From: a virus
DNA: 64,000 bases
Strand: one strand, 5' to 3'
Virus record (IMG/VR): IMGVR_UViG_3300045131_002463
Span: 34,050-98,049 of that record
Each line of letters opens with the position of its first letter. Positions within the stretch are counted from its first letter, which is position 1. Below are positions 40,101 through 47,904 of this stretch, one piece after another. Below the pieces are notes generated by a model. It did no database searches. It was not told where the DNA came from and worked only from the letters and a program-made list of their open reading frames with translations. Both the position numbers and the translations under genes were made by a program.

Positions 40101-40607
40101 GATATAGCTGGGTATAAAGCAGATTTTAAAATGGCAGCTTATAGAAATGCTATGCACGCTAGAGCTACTGGAGGGTCCGCGCCCATAAAAGAAATTTATG
40201 ATAAAATGCAGGAAGCTGGAATGACATCAGGTAGTTTTCTCCCAGTTTCTATGCAGAACGAAGGTCAGCAGCGTATTACTGAAGATCGCATGAAGGCGGA
40301 GAAGAAATCTATATCTGATATTATAAAAGAGGGTTTTCTGCAAGTACATATAGATCCTCAGCAGGTTACGGAATTGAGACAAGCACTAGGTGGAGCCGAT
40401 CCTTATTCAGTGAAGGAACTTCCTGACGGGCAGTTGCAGATTCAACTTAAACCTCCTACACGTAAACCAGAAAGTCCTAATAATCCACCCCATAACGGTG
40501 TTAATAATACTACAGGGCTACCATATACATGGGGATATGGACAAGGAACTGGTGGAGGGTCTGGAACTAGTAGACCGCCGGTATCCGGAGGAGTTATTAC
40601 ACAGTAA
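37179..40607 (+). CDS. Tail tape measure protein
   Basis: 1,142 residues directly after the frameshifted chaperone, the classical place for the tape measure. N-terminal third glycine- and arginine-rich with low complexity; a GGGGGGESGGGGRGG linker near residue 520; then ALTQFRHAAIWQMYTPVIGAVGYG as a hydrophobic patch, and long helical segments. By the usual rule of about 0.15 nm per residue this would set a tail of roughly 170 nm. No peptidase or transglycosylase motif is evident. The stop codon overlaps the next start by one base. Confidence 0.8.
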   Translation: MGEHHSRTEPGKKTSKESYDIVKGYDKTTGRVTYGREVAESGLSYLEVHLGLGETALRTMEGNAKADIFYARNTASGLFNTDPGKSPTPALHKIMGVSSSQQAVTRAETSVKNVFAAKEVGFRGGKNVLDLSNFVDLFGGRRASLRLEEGLDVFDKRKAKTIEERAAGAFDGRGNRIATPAPITGATSVTSPTNILFNKQKAGPGVSYASKVDKKWGNKYGTGSSIKNGDIRFGDPVTRLREEYFSKQALSDEIWNKWRSRGGATSFSDTEWNGRLRGRDAARVYLESSGFRSNASFPEEHQWRNRQSPYFSGINTPQNEFNKGSRRPRLHSEYLGNDYGSGLSFNKNLPDDSSQKAQWIKPGGGRTSNLTNSNASMMGMSGLTMTNAGLGGSNPLVAQSLYALQKILSTPVPAATNNALNSIMGVITGVHGVPKGGLSQGELNSAFGGGNYYKPYSSTGSDGTKYTGWAEPWDVKRPNKESSPGFFKRLNNELTGNIPVHQKSMSVIDRLFGGGGGGESGGGGRGGLLGQALTQFRHAAIWQMYTPVIGAVGYGTYRALTGDPATDRAAHSMIGVGATQEQRAGAREWAYDRTSVQPYSTTTQFLKGYKETASGLGIPLTDKSAPMLQSAAEKARLFSMFSMEDPNVAARRLSRATLMESKARGIDSPEGKMEIYNRLANNLAGLYAESSTRGQETDVAMHYMGPAALGKMKWGYDEAAAVNSHFVEQGIAGSTSGVFFRNMASNPNVMAEAVKARMFWEKAYENKAARGGKELQRQDLPLSYLNKAAWTTNGMEKNPEKAARVKEMLYRSSQGQKILTSGIPNDQHKFMGQASQDWLRLQEAGIKGLAPPQSMMPMVEMIGQQTPQEYADTMTGNVNKIKQTPHQMEQARTEDHRIDTASAGVSVMSNQWSNYFGSSFLGGIAKWYGKKSVASHYGSKFTNLLSDQNVKSSDIMKLVDEVQMQRNAGVLSDTDIAGYKADFKMAAYRNAMHARATGGSAPIKEIYDKMQEAGMTSGSFLPVSMQNEGQQRITEDRMKAEKKSISDIIKEGFLQVHIDPQQVTELRQALGGADPYSVKELPDGQLQIQLKPPTRKPESPNNPPHNGVNNTTGLPYTWGYGQGTGGGSGTSRPPVSGGVITQ

Positions 40608-41068
40608 TGTATGATAGTGCAGACACAATATTCACAAGAGGTATGTTAATTCCATTAGACGGGGACGCTAGTGTAATTACTTTTCAGTGGAATCCTAATG
40701 CAATAATACAAGATAAAAAGATAAGATGGAATCACCTTAAAGTAGCAGGACGTGAGCAGCCATTTCAGCAGTATGGTTGTGGGGAAGCTAGGATATTTAT
40801 ATTTTCATTTACAATTTCTAGGTCAAACAATTCTCCTAATTTTGTGAAAATGGTGCAAGATCAGATATTAGAGTACACAAAACCCACTGCGGGTGGAACT
40901 GTTAAAAGGCCTCCATTAGCACAAGTAATTTTGGGTTCTTATCTAAATTTACAATGTATAGTGAGAGACATTAAGTTCCAACAGGTAGAATTCTTTGATC
41001 CAATTAACCTACTACCTACTTCTTGCGAAGCAGCTTTAGTAGTAGAAGAATATTTGCCGGACGAGTAA
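40607..41068 (+). CDS. Baseplate hub protein, CIS-tube-like (gp53/LysM-adaptor type)
   Basis: 153 residues. The sequence MLIPLDGDASVITFQWNPNA, then WNHLKVAGREQPFQQYGCGEARIFIFSFTI (in part), is the pattern of the contractile injection-system tube-initiator family that connects the hub to the first tube ring. The C-terminal strands (NLQCIVRDIKFQQVEFFDP) complete a tube-like beta domain. It overlaps the tape measure stop codon and is followed after 2 nt by the first hub gene. Other phages carry a LysM domain on this protein; here it is absent. Confidence 0.75.
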   Translation: MYDSADTIFTRGMLIPLDGDASVITFQWNPNAIIQDKKIRWNHLKVAGREQPFQQYGCGEARIFIFSFTISRSNNSPNFVKMVQDQILEYTKPTAGGTVKRPPLAQVILGSYLNLQCIVRDIKFQQVEFFDPINLLPTSCEAALVVEEYLPDE

Positions 41069-41070
41069 CT

Positions 41071-41445
41071 ATGGGATTTGATCCAGATTTTATAATAACT
41101 ATTGCAGGTGAAGACGTAACCAAATATGTCTTTCATTGGAAATTGACAGACGATGAAAAGAAGTCTACTCTTGATGTATTTATCAGGAACCCAGATCAAA
41201 AATGGTCAAATAAATTTGATACTGGAAAATATGTAGAGATAATTTTTGGGTATGTGGGAAACATGGGGGAAAAAGTCAAGATGAAGATTAAGGTATTGGA
41301 TGAATCTTATTCTGTGGACGCTAATCATGATTTTATACATGTCACTGGTGTGGATTGTCTAGACGATCTAGAAGGTAAAACTAAAAAATCAGGAGGAGCT
41401 AAAACAGAAGAAGCTACTGTAAATGGCTCCCAAAAGGCGCAGTAA
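41071..41445 (+). CDS. Baseplate hub (gpD-like), N-terminal part
   Basis: 124 residues from ATG 41071; an upstream start at 41023 lies inside the previous gene. MGFDPDFIITIAGEDVTKYV and then TLDVFIRNPDQKWSNKFDTGKYVEIIFGYVG (in part) are the N-terminal domain of phage late-control gene D/T4 gp27-type hubs. The frame ends in TAA, and the next ORF begins on the following base. In related phages this domain and the two that follow are one protein of about 350 residues. Confidence 0.75.
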   Translation: MGFDPDFIITIAGEDVTKYVFHWKLTDDEKKSTLDVFIRNPDQKWSNKFDTGKYVEIIFGYVGNMGEKVKMKIKVLDESYSVDANHDFIHVTGVDCLDDLEGKTKKSGGAKTEEATVNGSQKAQ

Positions 41446-41640
41446 ATGGCTTTAGACAATGTAGAAGGTAAGACTAATAAAGAGATAATAGAAGAGTTGT
41501 TACAAGAGAGTGGGATAAAAGTAGAATTTGATGACAATCTACAAACAGCTAAAATGAAAAAGGGTTTTATTTTTACGAGAAACATGAGCCATGCTCATAT
41601 TCTTGATGAGATGGTTAAGACCATGAGCGCTAAAGGATAA
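41446..41640 (+). CDS. Baseplate hub, middle fragment
   Basis: 64 residues starting immediately after the stop of the previous gene (TAAATGG). Its helix NKEIIEELLQESGIKVEFDD and the strand MKKGFIFTRNMSHAHILDEM match the middle region of gpD-like hubs, the part between the two barrel domains. On its own it is too small to fold as a hub, so it probably assembles with its neighbours. Confidence 0.6.
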   Translation: MALDNVEGKTNKEIIEELLQESGIKVEFDDNLQTAKMKKGFIFTRNMSHAHILDEMVKTMSAKG

Positions 41641-41646
41641 TACATA

Positions 41647-42027
41647 ATGGCAGAAGAAACTCCCTCCACTACTATGGCTGTTCTTGGGATAGGTGCAGGA
41701 AATAAGGGTAAATTCTTTACCGAAACTCCTGACTCCGCTGTAGCTAATAAATTAAAGAATGCAGCAGCTTCAGCACAGGCAGGTAAAGAGACTGCCTCTA
41801 TGATGCTGAGAGGATATCCCTTATTAAAGGCAAAGGCTACAGTAGAGGTTACTGGAGTAGGAAAAGGAAGCGGTGTGTGGTACTGCAAAACTGTAATTCA
41901 GGAATGGAATGTGGAACACGGTTACACAACTAATGTATCTATGACTAAAGGTAGTGGAGGAGGAGGCGGAGGTGGAAACAATGATGCCCATGGGGGAGAA
42001 TCTGTTAGAGGATCACAGGGAGGGTAA
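41647..42027 (+). CDS. Baseplate hub, C-terminal part
   Basis: 126 residues. The segment MLRGYPLLKAKATVEVTGVG followed by GSGVWYCKTVIQEWNVEHGYTTNV (in part) is the typical C-terminal barrel of gpD/gp27-like hubs (..W..K.V.H.......Y.T...). The first 50 residues are alanine- and lysine-rich and the end is a GSGGGGGGGNN linker with AHGGESVRGSQGG. The gene starts 7 nt after the previous stop codon and is translationally coupled. Confidence 0.72.
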   Translation: MAEETPSTTMAVLGIGAGNKGKFFTETPDSAVANKLKNAAASAQAGKETASMMLRGYPLLKAKATVEVTGVGKGSGVWYCKTVIQEWNVEHGYTTNVSMTKGSGGGGGGGNNDAHGGESVRGSQGG

Positions 42028-42033
42028 AAAATA

Positions 42034-42330
42034 ATGGCAGACTCTACATCTACTAGTGACGCAGTTATAAATACTACTAATCCTAAGAGAGGACCAAACC
42101 ATGCGTCTGCAGATATATATGCTTCTTCACCTACAGTTAAGGTAGGTCCAAGGAAACTGGATGCTGCTCCACAAGCTACGTTTCATTACGGTGACGGGAA
42201 ATGGCTTATGGTATTTAAGTATACAAAAAATGATAAGGCTACAGGCAAGGGTGGAAAGCAGCAAGGGCAAGGAGTATCTACAGATTCTAAGGATAAAACA
42301 AACGAAGAAAGCAGTGAAGAAAAGAAATAG
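42034..42330 (+). CDS. Hypothetical baseplate-region protein
   Basis: 98 residues with a disordered start (MADSTSTSDAVINTTNPKRG), a short central beta motif (PQATFHYGDGKWLMVFKYTK) and a charged lysine/glutamate tail. No named family. It lies between hub and spike genes and may be a small linker or chaperone. Start follows previous stop by 6 nt. Confidence 0.55.
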   Translation: MADSTSTSDAVINTTNPKRGPNHASADIYASSPTVKVGPRKLDAAPQATFHYGDGKWLMVFKYTKNDKATGKGGKQQGQGVSTDSKDKTNEESSEEKK

Positions 42331-42343
42331 GAGAGAATAATAA

Positions 42344-42703
42344 ATGAGTTATGATTGTTTTGACTATGATGCTAGTGATAGCTTATATTGCGGGCATTCG
42401 CCTACTTTTCAAAACACCATGGATATGTGTACTCCTTCATTAGGTATAGTTGTTGATACTGCACCTAAAAGTCCAACTGGAGAGTGTACCGTTAAGGCAC
42501 CACTGTGGGGAAAAGAGGGTAATTACGTATCTTGTAATATGTATTCCGGTGGAAGCGTTTTAGGGTCCGGTGGTGGAAATACAGGCGATTGGGCTCCTTT
42601 TCAACCCGGACAGATTGTAAGAATAAGTTTTTTAGATGGGAACACAAATCAACCAGAAGCTTCTGTAGCAAGAGGTAAAATGTTTAAAACGGAGACCGCA
42701 TAG
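42344..42703 (+). CDS. Tail spike OB-fold domain (gpV/gp5-like), separate gene
   Basis: 119 residues. The C-terminal segment APFQPGQIVRISFLDGNTNQ followed by EASVARGK is the pattern of the OB-fold in gpV, gp5 and VgrG spikes (..pGQ.V.v.f.dGd.n.PvvvG). N-terminal half has four cysteines (FDYDASDSLYCGHSP and others) that may be disulfide- or metal-linked. The next gene supplies the beta-helix. Together they would make the membrane-piercing needle. Confidence 0.68.
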   Translation: MSYDCFDYDASDSLYCGHSPTFQNTMDMCTPSLGIVVDTAPKSPTGECTVKAPLWGKEGNYVSCNMYSGGSVLGSGGGNTGDWAPFQPGQIVRISFLDGNTNQPEASVARGKMFKTETA

Positions 42704-42706
42704 AAA

Positions 42707-43258
42707 ATGTCTGACTCAAGCGCACCCGATGAAATTAACAATATTTTTAAATCTGAAGGACCCGCTGGCCCCTCTAATGTACGTTTAGTTATGAATAACG
42801 ATGGTTCCACTGTTGGTTTTTTTAATGGTAAAAAAAATAGGGTTAATATGTGGATGAATCCACAAGGAGCAGGTATAGGCATAATATGTCCTAATTCTGC
42901 AGGTCCTGGTGATGGAAAAAAAATGGCCCCTGGAAGAAGGTTTACTAAGAGCCACTTAGCAGGTAATGCTGATTCCAGCCAACCTACATTTATGAAGATA
43001 AGTAATCCCGATGGAACAGGGATGTCTTTTGATAGTGGAGGAGGGCGTAAAAGTACTATTCTTATAGCTACAGGAGATGGACAAAGCGGAATTCTTATTA
43101 CTAAAGGATTTGTAGCTTTATTTGTAAATGGAACAGAATTAATTGTTCATGATGGTAAAGTTACTACTACATATCACTTAATACAAGAAACAAATAAAGG
43201 TGGCGGTAACGTATATATTAAGACTAATGGCGGAACTATCATGTCTACAGGAGCATAG
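42707..43258 (+). CDS. Tail spike beta-helix protein
   Basis: 183 residues, almost all short beta strands with G, N, D turns (VRLVMNNDGSTVGFFNGKKN, RKSTILIATGDGQSGILITK, FVNGTELIVHDGKV, NVYIKTNGGTIMSTGA), as in the triple-stranded beta-helix of phage needles. It follows the OB-fold gene by 3 nt. A spike of this sort forms a trimer that pierces the outer layer of the host. Confidence 0.7.
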   Translation: MSDSSAPDEINNIFKSEGPAGPSNVRLVMNNDGSTVGFFNGKKNRVNMWMNPQGAGIGIICPNSAGPGDGKKMAPGRRFTKSHLAGNADSSQPTFMKISNPDGTGMSFDSGGGRKSTILIATGDGQSGILITKGFVALFVNGTELIVHDGKVTTTYHLIQETNKGGGNVYIKTNGGTIMSTGA

Positions 43259-43269
43259 GGGTAACAAAA

Positions 43270-44073
43270 ATGGGATGCAGTCCGTCGGCAGGAGTTAGTG
43301 GGTGTTGTGGTGGAGGCCAGAAAGAAATTACTGGGCAGTGCTGTAAGTATCAATCAGAATGTAATGCATCGTGTCAGCAAGCAATGGCCCCTTTTACTAA
43401 TCCATGCTCTTCTTGTGGGGGTTCTGGAACAGAAGGCGGTGGAAATTCAGGAGGAGGGGGAGGTGGTTCTGGAAGTAATGATTCCGCAGACGCTATAATA
43501 TATGAGGCAGTACGTTATGAACTTTCTTTTGTGTATGACCCCGCTATTGTAGATTTCGCCTCTTCCTCTATAATTACAAACCCAAATGGAACTACATCAG
43601 TGGTGTCTTTTACTTCTACTGGTTTGTTTAGACTTAATAACACAGATATGACTTTAGTTACCAAACTCTTTATTAGTGAAACAGATAGTACAGGAGATGC
43701 AGTAGCTCCAGTTTTTGATGTATTAAATCCAGGGGACACACTAGTTTTTACGAAGAGGGACGATGAAGACGTTTTTATTTTTCTTAGGTATATCTCTCAA
43801 ATAGATAATGGAAATAATAGAACAATTACCGTAGAGTTTATTTCTTATTCAGGAGCATTTGCTGAGGGTAACGTAGCTCTCATGGATTGCTCTAGGAATA
43901 TTATTAAGATACCAGTAGGAGCTACAGTGGTGACCCCGTGCCCTGACTGCGGTGGGTCTGGGTTAGAAGGTGGAAGCGGACTAGAAGGTGTTATCCTAGC
44001 GGTATATAATGGATCTGCTGAATATGCTGGTGTTAGTAATATAGACATTTATGGCATTGTGCAGCCTTCGTAG
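43270..44073 (+). CDS. Cysteine-rich protein, possible spike tip or adaptor
   Basis: 267 residues. Nine cysteines occur in the first 49 residues (3, 12, 13, 24, 25, 31, 35, 46, 49), including CC pairs and CSSCGGSG, followed by a glycine-rich linker. The rest is a beta-rich domain (residues 70-250) and a second CPDCGGSGLEGG motif near 218. Such cysteine clusters may bind metal, as the iron-binding tips of spikes do, or form disulfides. No family recognised. It sits directly after the beta-helix spike gene. Confidence 0.6.
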   Translation: MGCSPSAGVSGCCGGGQKEITGQCCKYQSECNASCQQAMAPFTNPCSSCGGSGTEGGGNSGGGGGGSGSNDSADAIIYEAVRYELSFVYDPAIVDFASSSIITNPNGTTSVVSFTSTGLFRLNNTDMTLVTKLFISETDSTGDAVAPVFDVLNPGDTLVFTKRDDEDVFIFLRYISQIDNGNNRTITVEFISYSGAFAEGNVALMDCSRNIIKIPVGATVVTPCPDCGGSGLEGGSGLEGVILAVYNGSAEYAGVSNIDIYGIVQPS

Positions 44074-44113
44074 TTTAGTAGTTAACTACAAAGCATATTA
44101 AAAAGGAAAATAT

Positions 44114-44983
44114 ATGAGTAGTACACGAGTGGCTCCCCATCTTGGAAAAGGTATAACTTTTCCCATACACATAAATAGAAACACAGGTGGACTACAAGTA
44201 TCAGAGGGTTTTTACGATTCTGTATCAGTAGCTGTTGCATATATTCAGGAAAAATGGAACCTACAACATACTGGTAATTTGGAAGAAACTACAAATCATG
44301 TAGCCGAGTCTATATATAATATTCTTCTTACACGAGAAAAAGAGTGGACACATCTTCCATGGTATGGATCACGTACTGCTCTTGCTTTATTTGAGCCTAA
44401 TACAGCTGAATTTCGCTTGCTTTTTAGTACTTACTTAAAGTTTTCTACGGAGCGCTGGGACAAGAGAGTAAGATACCCTATCGATGGGGTGCAGTGGTAT
44501 GACACAGGAATACAGACGGATAGAGGCGAGTTGCCATTAGTTGCCTCTGTTGAATATCAAACTCAGCAACATCCTAAGAATTTAGTACTCCCGTTTGTAA
44601 CTGTTCGTCAGGTTAGAGTTCAGGAATATCCCGCTAGTGTTGTGGATGATAATGGGCATGATCTAATTAGTCGTTACTACAGAAGAACCGCTTACTATCA
44701 AGATGACTTTAAATATATACGACTTATTAGAAATATAGATATGTATCCTGCTCCAGATGATATTTTTTATATGATAAAACCCGCTGATACTTGGATGCTC
44801 ATAACTTATGCGTTACTTGGAGAAGTTAGATATTGGTTTTATCCCTATTTATGTTATATTCAAGATAAAGCTAAACTAGGCGGGACTAGAGATATATTAA
44901 ATCCTGATATCTTACCAGAGCCTGGAACCTTGCTTAGAATTCCTTCAAAAGAACGTATCCTTCTTATTAATTCTCGGAGATAA
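44114..44983 (+). CDS. Baseplate wedge, gp25-like with gp53-like C-terminus
   Basis: 289 residues. The N-terminus (GKGITFPIHINRNTGGLQVS, then YIQEKWNLQHTG and ILLTREKEWTHLPWYGS) is gp25-like, the most conserved baseplate wedge component. The C-terminal 100 residues (DTWMLITYALLGEVRYWFYP ... LPEPGTLLRIPS) are the pattern of the LysM-like gp53 domain. So two wedge proteins that are usually separate seem to be fused here. Start follows a GGAAAA-type site. Confidence 0.82.
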   Translation: MSSTRVAPHLGKGITFPIHINRNTGGLQVSEGFYDSVSVAVAYIQEKWNLQHTGNLEETTNHVAESIYNILLTREKEWTHLPWYGSRTALALFEPNTAEFRLLFSTYLKFSTERWDKRVRYPIDGVQWYDTGIQTDRGELPLVASVEYQTQQHPKNLVLPFVTVRQVRVQEYPASVVDDNGHDLISRYYRRTAYYQDDFKYIRLIRNIDMYPAPDDIFYMIKPADTWMLITYALLGEVRYWFYPYLCYIQDKAKLGGTRDILNPDILPEPGTLLRIPSKERILLINSRR

Positions 44984-44986
44984 TAA

Positions 44987-46435
44987 ATGCCTGTAATTAC
45001 AACTAACTTTACTGCACGAGACTACACAGCAATTTTTGAATGGCTTTTAACTATTCTCAGAGAAGAATGTCCTGAGCTAACTGATTATAATTACTCAGAT
45101 CCCGGGCAGGCGTTAATTCGTCTTTTCTCTCGTGTTTCTGATAGTCTCTCGTTGTATATAGACGAAGCTTTTGCGGAGTCTTTTATTCATTCTGCAAAAT
45201 TTAAACAGTCGCTTATAGACATTGCTAGATCTCTAGACTTAATGCCTAAGCTGCCTAATTCTGCAGTTACTACTATGGGACTTACTAGAGTAAGTGAATT
45301 TATTGGTAATGTAGGTGATACTGGAGTTATATACCTACCCCAATATACAACAGTTTCTAAGGATAATGGTATTTCTTATTTATTAAATGAAGCTGTGACG
45401 ATGCAAGTTGCGGACACATATGAAGAAGTGATGGTTAGTCAGGGAGTGAGGGTTTCGGAAACGTTGACGAGTGCTAATTTTACACAGGACAGGAACACCG
45501 GGAGATGGTTTTATAATATGGGTGTAGGGGTAGCGGCGGGCTCTGTTTCTTTTGTGGAAAATTCTGTAATAATCTGGGAGGAACAGGAAAGTTTTTGGCG
45601 CTCTTTTCCAACAGACGATCATTTCGTTTTAGAGGTCTATGCTGATCTTTATAACGGAATAGCGGATACTATATTTTTTAGTGTTGGTAACGGTGTTCAA
45701 GGAAAGGCGCTTTCTTCTGGATCAACCTACACTCTTAGTTATATAAAATGTGATGGGGCGGCAGGTAATACGGGCGCTGGAACTATAAATACTATAGATA
45801 TAGATAATAATAACGTAATGCTAACTGTTACCAATGTTGCGTCAGCTACTGGTGGGGCTGGGGTAGAACTATTAGAGGATTACAGGATTAGAATCCCTAA
45901 AGTTGTTAGAACTCAAAGAAGAGCGGTAACTAAGGAAGATTATGAAGCGTTGATCCTAAGCGTTCCTGGAGTTAAAAGAGCGCAGGGTATAGATAGAAAT
46001 GATGTAGATTATGAGTTTCCCTGGGAATATGTTGTGGTGTATATATCGGCTGAAGGTGGTGGAGACATGTCTAGCACTCTATATAACTCTGTAATGGATG
46101 TATGTAGGGAAAGAGGCGCACTTGGGGGTTGGTATAAAAGGTACTTACTTTATAATGCAATTGAATATCCTATAGATGTTACTGCTACAATTGGGGTACA
46201 ATATGGATATAATCCATCATCTGTAATTTCTTCTGTAACTACCGCAACTAATTTGTTTTTTCATGTTGACAACAGGGACATAGCTGAAGTATTCTATATC
46301 GGTGATCTGCACACTGTTTTAATGGCAGTACCCGGTGTTTCCTGGGTGGAATTTACAGATGACGTAATTAATACAGACCCAGGAAATGGAAATATTATTA
46401 CATTAGGATCTTTAACTATAATAGTTTCTGAGTAA
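44987..46435 (+). CDS. Baseplate J-like wedge protein (gp6 type)
   Basis: 482 residues. ALIRLFSRVSDSLSLYIDEA near the N-terminus and RAVTKEDYEALILSVPGVKRA near 310 are hallmark segments of the baseplate J/T4 gp6 family, which forms the dimeric wedge that ties the baseplate ring together. C-terminal domain includes FYIGDLHTVLMAVPGVSWV. A full copy of the palindrome starts on the base after the stop codon. Start codon is 3 nt after the previous stop. Confidence 0.87.
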   Translation: MPVITTNFTARDYTAIFEWLLTILREECPELTDYNYSDPGQALIRLFSRVSDSLSLYIDEAFAESFIHSAKFKQSLIDIARSLDLMPKLPNSAVTTMGLTRVSEFIGNVGDTGVIYLPQYTTVSKDNGISYLLNEAVTMQVADTYEEVMVSQGVRVSETLTSANFTQDRNTGRWFYNMGVGVAAGSVSFVENSVIIWEEQESFWRSFPTDDHFVLEVYADLYNGIADTIFFSVGNGVQGKALSSGSTYTLSYIKCDGAAGNTGAGTINTIDIDNNNVMLTVTNVASATGGAGVELLEDYRIRIPKVVRTQRRAVTKEDYEALILSVPGVKRAQGIDRNDVDYEFPWEYVVVYISAEGGGDMSSTLYNSVMDVCRERGALGGWYKRYLLYNAIEYPIDVTATIGVQYGYNPSSVISSVTTATNLFFHVDNRDIAEVFYIGDLHTVLMAVPGVSWVEFTDDVINTDPGNGNIITLGSLTIIVSE

Positions 46436-46455
46436 ATTTGCAATTGATTGCAAAT
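46436..46455. promoter_or_regulatory. 20-bp palindromic site, copy 8
   Basis: ATTTGCAATTGATTGCAAAT, complete copy, directly after the stop codon of the J-like gene and 13 bp ahead of the next start. No promoter is visible beside it. Confidence 0.75.
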
Positions 46456-46468
46456 CTAAGGACACAAT

Positions 46469-47902
46469 TTGGCAGAGCCCCTATTTAAAAAATTACCTGA
46501 TATCTGGAAAGACTTAGATTTTAAGGTAAGTGATGTCATATTAAATGACGAGTGCCAAGCTTGTGGCTATTCTATAGAAGAAGATTATTTTAGTACAAGG
46601 TGTCCCCAATGTGGTAAGCTTATTGGGGGGAGCGGGTTTTTAGAACGCTTTTTGCATGTACCTGATGCGGGTGTTAGAAAGATAGAGGACTTAGTAGCAG
46701 AGCTTTTACGGGCTCATAATATAGAAAAAATACGTGAGCGTTTTGTTCCTATTTTAGATGCTCATACTGGACACAGATGGAAGGATACTAAGTCTTATCA
46801 GTGGAATAGAAATAGATCAGAAGTATCAATAACAAGGGCTTCTTATAAAGGAAGTAGGTTATGTATTGAGGATTTAGCTAAAGAGCACGGATCTTCTTTT
46901 TGTACAATTGTTGATATGTCATCTAAGGTTCTTGTAGAAAGTAAACAAGGAACTTATGGCGCAGATGATAGCTGGTATTTTGATAGTGATTATTATCATC
47001 CCGGTGTTTATGTTGTTTTTATGTCAGAGGACATAAACATAGCAGACTTTGAAGAAGATTTTCAATATGTTAGACCCGCTGGAACAAAATGGATAATTAA
47101 ATTATCTGTTGCTGATTTTCATACTGCTATAGATGTTTATGGGCACGGGGATACGGTAGCATTAATCGGTGCTACTTACGATTATAGCTATAAAGAATTT
47201 TACGATCATATACCCCAGGTTGCATGGGATCAGCTCCCAATTGATACTAGATGGGACACACTTTCTGATTCTCATCCTCATATCTTTGGGCAGTCTACAT
47301 ATGATTATGCAGGACAGCTTCCTGTAGAAGATAAGGTATATCCGCTTACTTGGCCCGGGCTAAACACAGGAGTATCTAGTAGATATGGAAATAGTCTATA
47401 TAACTATATACAACAGAAGTCTGTACAACCTACATTACAATTAGATTATAATTTTTCAGTAACTGTTACTGGTTTATTAGAAGAGAACTCCCTAACTTTT
47501 AGTGAAGGTGAAGAGGGCCTAGTAATAGGTGAGTATATACCGCTAGTTTTAAATTCTAGGCAACCACTAGCCGATCCTACAGTATTTCCTGTAAGCTGGA
47601 TTACACTTAATAATGCAGAATATAATCTTTTTGGTAGTAGTTTCTATAGTTTTCTTCCTCAGGCTGGGCCAGAACCTACAGTTATAGCAACGTGGTGGGA
47701 TAGGTGGGAGTCATTATCTGAGCATACACCTCAATTATACGGACAGGAGTTTTATACATATGGTCTTCAATTACCAGTTGATGTTAAGGAATATATGGTA
47801 GTGTGGGCTAATTTAGATGGTATAGAACTAGATTTAGATTTGGATAGCTTTTATAACTACATTCCTCAGTGGTCTGTAGAACCTTATATAATGGAGACAT
47901 AA
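46469..47902 (+). CDS. gpI-like baseplate/tail protein with zinc ribbon
   Basis: 477 residues, TTG start after an AAGGA site. N-terminal LFKKLPDIWKDLD, then a zinc-ribbon of two Cys pairs (CQACGYS and CPQCGKL, near residues 30-52), and FLERFLHVPDAGVRKIEDLV with DAHTGHRWKDTKSY give the plan of P2 gpI-like tail proteins, the joint between wedge and fibre. The C-terminal half is a series of aromatic-rich repeats of the form ..QLYGQEFYTYGLQLPVD, at least four copies, which is a plausible fibre-binding scaffold. Confidence 0.7.
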   Translation: MAEPLFKKLPDIWKDLDFKVSDVILNDECQACGYSIEEDYFSTRCPQCGKLIGGSGFLERFLHVPDAGVRKIEDLVAELLRAHNIEKIRERFVPILDAHTGHRWKDTKSYQWNRNRSEVSITRASYKGSRLCIEDLAKEHGSSFCTIVDMSSKVLVESKQGTYGADDSWYFDSDYYHPGVYVVFMSEDINIADFEEDFQYVRPAGTKWIIKLSVADFHTAIDVYGHGDTVALIGATYDYSYKEFYDHIPQVAWDQLPIDTRWDTLSDSHPHIFGQSTYDYAGQLPVEDKVYPLTWPGLNTGVSSRYGNSLYNYIQQKSVQPTLQLDYNFSVTVTGLLEENSLTFSEGEEGLVIGEYIPLVLNSRQPLADPTVFPVSWITLNNAEYNLFGSSFYSFLPQAGPEPTVIATWWDRWESLSEHTPQLYGQEFYTYGLQLPVDVKEYMVVWANLDGIELDLDLDSFYNYIPQWSVEPYIMET

Positions 47903-47904
47903 AT

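Noticed and set aside
43298-43498. Overlapping 66-codon ORF in another frame
   Set aside because: It is inside the cysteine-rich gene that has a better start and length; composition follows that gene's codon positions.
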